64,000 bases of DNA, taken from the NCBI GenBank assembly GCA_963693005.1, contig OY843726.1, forward strand, positions 310,001 through 374,000. The letters are read 5' to 3'. Shown one piece after another: positions 59,652 through 64,000 of this stretch (its first letter is position 1; every line of letters starts with the position of its first letter). The notes under the pieces are model-generated. The model was given only the letters and a program-made list of their open reading frames with translations, made no database searches and had not been told where the DNA came from. Source of the stretch: Bodonicaedibacter sp963693005 (GTDB lineage: Bacteria > Pseudomonadota > Alphaproteobacteria > UBA6184). The translations under genes and the position numbers were made by a program.

Positions 59652-61997
59652 CTATTTTGTTTTTTGCTTCTTGGGCGTAGCTAATACTACGACTGCCTCT
59701 TCAAGCGTCACCTCATAAACAGACAAGTTTTTTGGCAATGACGTAAATCCTTTTCGATACTGAACATAGGGTCCAAATCGCCCCTTATTCACCACTACCT
59801 CATCTCCCGTTTCTGGGTGATCTCCTAAAACCCTTGGTAACGAAAGCAGTTGCACTGCCATTGCAAGGTCAACAGCCGAAATCTCTTCTGTTTTAGGAAT
59901 GGCCGCCCGCTTTTGCTTAGTTTTCTTTTTGCCTTTTGCATCAGTTGCAGAATCTTCCATCTCTACATAAAATCCGTACGGCCCTTTTTTTATGAAGATA
60001 GGAACATTAAGCTCTGGATGATTTCCTATTTCTTTGGGTTCAAAAAGCTCCATTTCGGCAGCATCCCCTTTTTCAGAAGATGCATCCTCCGACAGTTTTC
60101 GAGTGTGTTTGCAATCTGGATAATTTGAACATCCAATAAATGATCCAAATTTTCCTAACTTTAAACTTAAAACTCCATCCTTACATTCAGGACACTTTCT
60201 ACGAGACTTTACATTTTCCTCATCTGAAGGAAACAAATAGGTCTCTAGTTCATCATTCAACAAATCAATAACTTCGGCAATACGCAAAGCACTTACAGAC
60301 TTCACATCCGACTCTAACTGATCCCAAAACCCCTTTAACAAAACTTCCCACAGCTGATTTCCTGCAGCAATTTCATCTAATTTAGTCTCCATCTGCGCAG
60401 TAAAATCATACTCTACATACTGCTTGAAAAAATTGTTTAAAAATGTAGTGACAATGCGTCCGCGGTCTTCACAAAAAAAGCGTTTTTTTTCTAGGCGAAC
60501 ATAGCTACGGTCTTGCAGCACCTTAATAATTGTTGCATAAGTTGAGGGGCGCCCAATGCCAAGCTCTTCCATTTTCTTAATCAAGCTAGCTTCTGAATAG
60601 CGAGGTGGCGGCTGTGTAAAGTGCTGCTCAGGTGTGATTGCCTTACATTCAACTAACTGCCCATTTTCTAACTGAGGAAGAATCTTCCCATCGTCCGACT
60701 TCTCCTCATCCGACGACTCATCGTACAGCGCCAAAAACCCTTTAAATTTAATAATGCTACCTGTTGCACGAAAAACAGATAGGCCCTCTACGTCTGATAT
60801 ATCTAGTCGGGTTTGATCTAGTTCTGCAGAACTCATTTGAGAAGCTACTGCACGCTTCCAAATCAACTCATACATTCTAAAAAGATCGCTTGTAATTTTC
60901 CCCTTTAAAGATGCCGGCGTCATATTAGGATCAATCGGCCGTATTGCCTCATGCGCTTCCTGCGCATTTTTTGATTTTGTTTTATATTGGCGCGGTGCAG
61001 AAGGTAAGTACTTCGCGTCATAACTTTCTTGAATGTGACTCCTGATCAAACTCAAAGCTTCAGAAGATAAGTTTGTGCTATCTGTACGCATATAACTAAT
61101 CAGTGCTTTTGTTTGCCCGCCAATATCAACCCCTTCATATAGCTGTTGTGCCATTTGCATTGTTTTGGATGCGCTAAACCCTAACTTTCTAGAGGCATCC
61201 TGCTGCAAAGTTGACGTAATAAAAGGGGCATACGGATGGCGACTCACTCGCTTAGTTTGCATATCTGAAACTTTGAAATCTTTGCCGTTTAATGTGGATA
61301 AAATTTCATTGGCTTCAGCTTCATTTTTTATGTCAAGTTTATCAAGTTTTTTAGCTCTATATTCAATAAGCTTAGATTCTATCGAAGATTGGCTGAAAAA
61401 TGACCCCAAAAAACTCCAATATTCTTGAGGCTTGAAAATCTCTATTTCCCCTTCCCTATTCGAGATTAATCTTAAAGCTACCGACTGCACTCGCCCTGCA
61501 GAACGACTTCCCGGAAGCTTGCGCCACAACACTGGAGATAAAGTAAACCCCATTAAATAATCTAGTGCACGACGAGCCAAGTAAGAGGAGACCAAATTTT
61601 GATCAATATCACGTGGGGTTTCAATTGCTTTGGTAATTGCAGACTTTGTAATTTCATTAAAAACCACACGCCGCATTGTCATGTTCTTCATTGACTTTAA
61701 TTTAGAAAGTTCCTGAACTATGTGCCAAGAAATTGCCTCTCCCTCTCTATCAGGGTCTGTTGCCAACAATATTTCATCACACGACTTTAACTGCTCTTTA
61801 ATAGCCTTTAGCTGTTTCTTACCACGATCATTAAGCTCCCACATCATCTGAAAACTCTGGTCTGGAGCAACAGCTCCTTGTTTGTTCGGCAAATCACGGA
61901 TATGCCCATAACTCGCGATTACATAATAATCTTTTCCCAGATAATTATTAATTGTTTTTGCTTTTGCTGGCGACTCAACAACTACCAAGCGTGCCAT
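59652..61997 (-). CDS. topA: DNA topoisomerase I
   Basis: Relaxes negative supercoils. The 781-residue protein begins with the TOPRIM domain (LVVVESPAKAKTINNYLGKD and ATDPDREGEAISWH), has the active-site region ISYMRTDSTNLS with the catalytic Tyr, GIGRPSTYATIIKVLQDRSY, and C-terminal zinc-ribbon repeats (KCPECKDGVLSLKLGKFG, IGCSNYPDCKHTRKL) plus further degenerate ribbons with KGRFGPYVQY. Length is normal for alphaproteobacteria. Confidence 0.97.
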   Translation of the reverse strand: MARLVVVESPAKAKTINNYLGKDYYVIASYGHIRDLPNKQGAVAPDQSFQMMWELNDRGKKQLKAIKEQLKSCDEILLATDPDREGEAISWHIVQELSKLKSMKNMTMRRVVFNEITKSAITKAIETPRDIDQNLVSSYLARRALDYLMGFTLSPVLWRKLPGSRSAGRVQSVALRLISNREGEIEIFKPQEYWSFLGSFFSQSSIESKLIEYRAKKLDKLDIKNEAEANEILSTLNGKDFKVSDMQTKRVSRHPYAPFITSTLQQDASRKLGFSASKTMQMAQQLYEGVDIGGQTKALISYMRTDSTNLSSEALSLIRSHIQESYDAKYLPSAPRQYKTKSKNAQEAHEAIRPIDPNMTPASLKGKITSDLFRMYELIWKRAVASQMSSAELDQTRLDISDVEGLSVFRATGSIIKFKGFLALYDESSDEEKSDDGKILPQLENGQLVECKAITPEQHFTQPPPRYSEASLIKKMEELGIGRPSTYATIIKVLQDRSYVRLEKKRFFCEDRGRIVTTFLNNFFKQYVEYDFTAQMETKLDEIAAGNQLWEVLLKGFWDQLESDVKSVSALRIAEVIDLLNDELETYLFPSDEENVKSRRKCPECKDGVLSLKLGKFGSFIGCSNYPDCKHTRKLSEDASSEKGDAAEMELFEPKEIGNHPELNVPIFIKKGPYGFYVEMEDSATDAKGKKKTKQKRAAIPKTEEISAVDLAMAVQLLSLPRVLGDHPETGDEVVVNKGRFGPYVQYRKGFTSLPKNLSVYEVTLEEAVVVLATPKKQKTK

Positions 61998-62121
61998 ATA
62001 AAATGTCTTCCTTTATTATTTACTCCTGCATAAACGATTTACATTACAAAAGTCAACAAAAGAGGTGAAAACACTTTACATTTGTATATCAAGCCTTATA
62101 CTAATCCCTCTACGAGGATCG

Positions 62122-63045
62122 ATGGCAATGAACCTTAAACGCTTTTTTAAAAGCACTTTAACACCACTTCAAAAACAGTGCGAAAATACGCACATATTTT
62201 CGGCTATTCCTATGCCTATTTTTTGGATAAATCACAACCTCATATATCAAGGGTGCAGCCAAGTATATGCTGATATTCTAGGGCTTGTCTCCGTTCAAGA
62301 AATTATAGGTAAGCCTGAACACAAACTTCCTATATCAAAAAAATCTCAAGAAACTAGAAACTCTCTTTTTCAGAAAATACTTTCTGGAAATTCAACTGGG
62401 GGAGTCTTATACGACTGTATTGAGGCAACAAATGGCGTGCATACTTGGATTCAAACACGCTGCTCACCAGTCATTGTTGAGAATCAAATAGTTGCAGTCC
62501 TAGGTATTGTAAAAGATATTTCAGAAGCAACCCAAACTCAACGAAAACTAACAAAAGCAGCGCTTCAAGATGATCAAGTTTGCTTGCTGTTAGCTGAAAT
62601 AAATGCCACGTGCATTCTTACGAACGACCATCACGCTCTAGCCGATAAATCATTGCGCGCTTTAAACTTTATCTTTGACTCCGATGCTTCAGCCTGGTTT
62701 AGTCAGGCTCAAGATAACGCCACGCTTTCTGTTTTATTTGCACCCGCCAATATTACCCAAGACAGTGCCAAAATTCACACCTCTTTAATTCCTCTCGAAT
62801 CAAGTGGCTTTATTGAAGGCGAAGCAATACATGCGTTTAACCATCTCTATAATGGCGCCATAAAGTCTATCTTTTTCTATCGATTGTCTTCTAGCAAACG
62901 CCCAAATTATCAAGACGTAGTCTTACTGCTCAATCCAAATAAATCAGACATTGAAAATTTAAAAACTATTTGGGAGGTCGTTCGCAGAGTTGCCGACCGT
63001 GTGTATATTTATAAAGGCCTTTGTATTGACATTAATCTACCGTAA
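62122..63045 (+). CDS. PAS-domain sensory protein without output domain
   Basis: A protein of about 307 residues with a PAS domain at the N-terminus (IFSAIPMPIFWINHNLIYQ, then IIGKPEHKLPISKKSQ and AVLGIVKDISEATQTQ) and a GAF-like second half (LRALNFIFDSDASAWFSQAQ, IKSIFFYRL, VVLLLNPNKSDIENLKTIW). No histidine kinase, HTH or cyclase domain follows. ATG 62122 with GAGG is preferred; an in-frame GTG at 62065 would add a hydrophobic stretch. Possibly a degraded sensor or a protein acting in trans. Confidence 0.7.
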   Translation: MAMNLKRFFKSTLTPLQKQCENTHIFSAIPMPIFWINHNLIYQGCSQVYADILGLVSVQEIIGKPEHKLPISKKSQETRNSLFQKILSGNSTGGVLYDCIEATNGVHTWIQTRCSPVIVENQIVAVLGIVKDISEATQTQRKLTKAALQDDQVCLLLAEINATCILTNDHHALADKSLRALNFIFDSDASAWFSQAQDNATLSVLFAPANITQDSAKIHTSLIPLESSGFIEGEAIHAFNHLYNGAIKSIFFYRLSSSKRPNYQDVVLLLNPNKSDIENLKTIWEVVRRVADRVYIYKGLCIDINLP

Positions 63046-63048
63046 CTT

Positions 63049-64000
63049 TTATTTAGTTTTTCCCTTAAGAAATAGCGCCACAATTATTCCCATAAGTAGC
63101 GATAAAAACAATACCGACAACCCCGAACGATACTCCCCAGCAGAGTAAATTGGATGCCCATTTTCCATAGAGCCTTCCCATGCGAAGTCTAAAACACACC
63201 CCACTAACGGCTGGCAAAATACCGCACCAATTGTTACAAATAAATTAATAACGCTTGCTGCAATAGCCTCATCACCTCGTCGAACACATCGGCTACCTAA
63301 AGGAAAAACCATATTCTCCGCACCCACCATTCCTCCTAAAAAAAGCAAGAGAACAGAAAGCCAGAAAAATGAACCAAAATCTCCCCATATTAACAACGCC
63401 ATAAATATCGCAGCTAATGATATAAACGTAAGAAAAAATCTCCGATAGGTAACAAATCTTGAAAACACCCACCCCACAGTAAACGATCCTAATGCATTTC
63501 CATAAAATATAAATGACGTTGCAAAGGCAGCATTAACATTGCTATACCCATAAACACTTTTAATGAAACTGGGCCCCCATAGGTCTGCCAGCACCGATAC
63601 GGGCATATATAATAAAAACCCAACCATCCCAAGCAACCAAATTTGTGAACGAGAAAACACATGTTTTAAGCTTTCTCCAACTCTGTATACTTTTTTCGTA
63701 TCATCTATGTGTTTATTGCGCATAATCAACACATAGATCAGTGCCAATGCTGCCGATACTACCGAAAGGCCTATAAAAATAGGTCTCCATCCTATTTTTT
63801 CCTGCAACATTACAAGCGGTGCGCCAGCAAAACTCGCTCCCAACACTCCAACCCCCGAAACAACTCCTACTAATATAGGTAGCAATTTTGCTCCAAACCA
63901 ATCTGACGAAACCTTAAATGTTGCAATAAAACCGGCAGCCGAGCCCGCTCCCAGCAGCAGTCTTGAGACACACAAAAGAGTAAAATCATCCGCAGCGGCC
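63049..64000 (-). CDS. MFS transporter, N-terminus beyond window edge
   Basis: At least 317 residues of a major facilitator protein, open to base 64000. About nine hydrophobic helices are visible, with the mid-protein cytoplasmic loop (RNKHIDDTKKVYRVGESL) separating two six-helix halves, and motifs VSRLLLGAGSAAGF and ADLWGPSFIKSVYGYSNVNA. The end GHPIYSAGEYRSGLSVLFL is seen in MFS carriers of intracellular bacteria (recalled). Substrate unknown. Convergent with the PAS gene, 3 bases apart. Confidence 0.85.
   Translation of the reverse strand, partial: AAADDFTLLCVSRLLLGAGSAAGFIATFKVSSDWFGAKLLPILVGVVSGVGVLGASFAGAPLVMLQEKIGWRPIFIGLSVVSAALALIYVLIMRNKHIDDTKKVYRVGESLKHVFSRSQIWLLGMVGFLLYMPVSVLADLWGPSFIKSVYGYSNVNAAFATSFIFYGNALGSFTVGWVFSRFVTYRRFFLTFISLAAIFMALLIWGDFGSFFWLSVLLLFLGGMVGAENMVFPLGSRCVRRGDEAIAASVINLFVTIGAVFCQPLVGCVLDFAWEGSMENGHPIYSAGEYRSGLSVLFLSLLMGIIVALFLKGKTK

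Overview
The window looks like a chromosome segment of an obligately intracellular alphaproteobacterium, most plausibly Holosporales/Rickettsiales-like. The evidence is a nucleotide-parasite ATP/ADP translocase (Tlc, 57405-58958), AT-rich intergenic DNA, alphaproteobacterial families (DUF2948 beside murA, DUF4153, a gene-transfer-agent type terminase), a rearranged division cluster, and several secreted proteins of unrecognised family. The taxonomic call is inference from gene content; no marker tree could be run. Peptidoglycan genes are retained, and the MurE DNPR motif indicates meso-diaminopimelate.

Layout. 1-3783 (minus): the translation operon rpsB-tsf-pyrH-frr-uppS with a promoter and a structured rpsB leader. 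3828-6544 (plus): a 55-codon ORF, dcd, murA, tRNA-Thr and DUF2948. 7035-17339: prmC, then mraZ-rsmH-ftsL-ftsI behind apparent MraZ operator repeats; the cluster stops after ftsI, and murF/murE lie inverted behind a broken beta-barrel gene, joined to rsmA-surA. 17500-30250: housekeeping (S9 peptidase, CDGSH-metK-trmB, yfgM-bamB-der-prfB with an RF2 programmed frameshift, tadA, tRNA-Leu, rpmB, a Vut-family transporter, DUF4153).

30308-37073 is the accessory region. A GTA-type large terminase is split exactly between its ATPase and nuclease domains, with a possible small-terminase ORF and a secreted protein between the halves. Four further secreted or lipoprotein genes of no recognised family follow. 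37312-39534 holds an SH3 protein, dut, ubiE and a small secreted protein. 39852-46194 has a crotonase and a two-gene surface cassette: an approximately 1190-residue Thr/Ser-rich repeat protein, then a lipoprotein with a probable outer-membrane barrel. 46312-64000 returns to housekeeping: fabI, rpe, accBC, a DsbA-fold lipoprotein without its cysteines, a BepA-like protease, RNase E/G, PBP1a, Tlc, a prepilin-peptidase-like protein, topA, a PAS protein and a partial MFS transporter.

The best candidates for undescribed biology are the split terminase locus, the repeat-protein/lipoprotein-barrel pair, the cysteine-less DsbA-like protein, and the structured leaders of rpsB and tlc.
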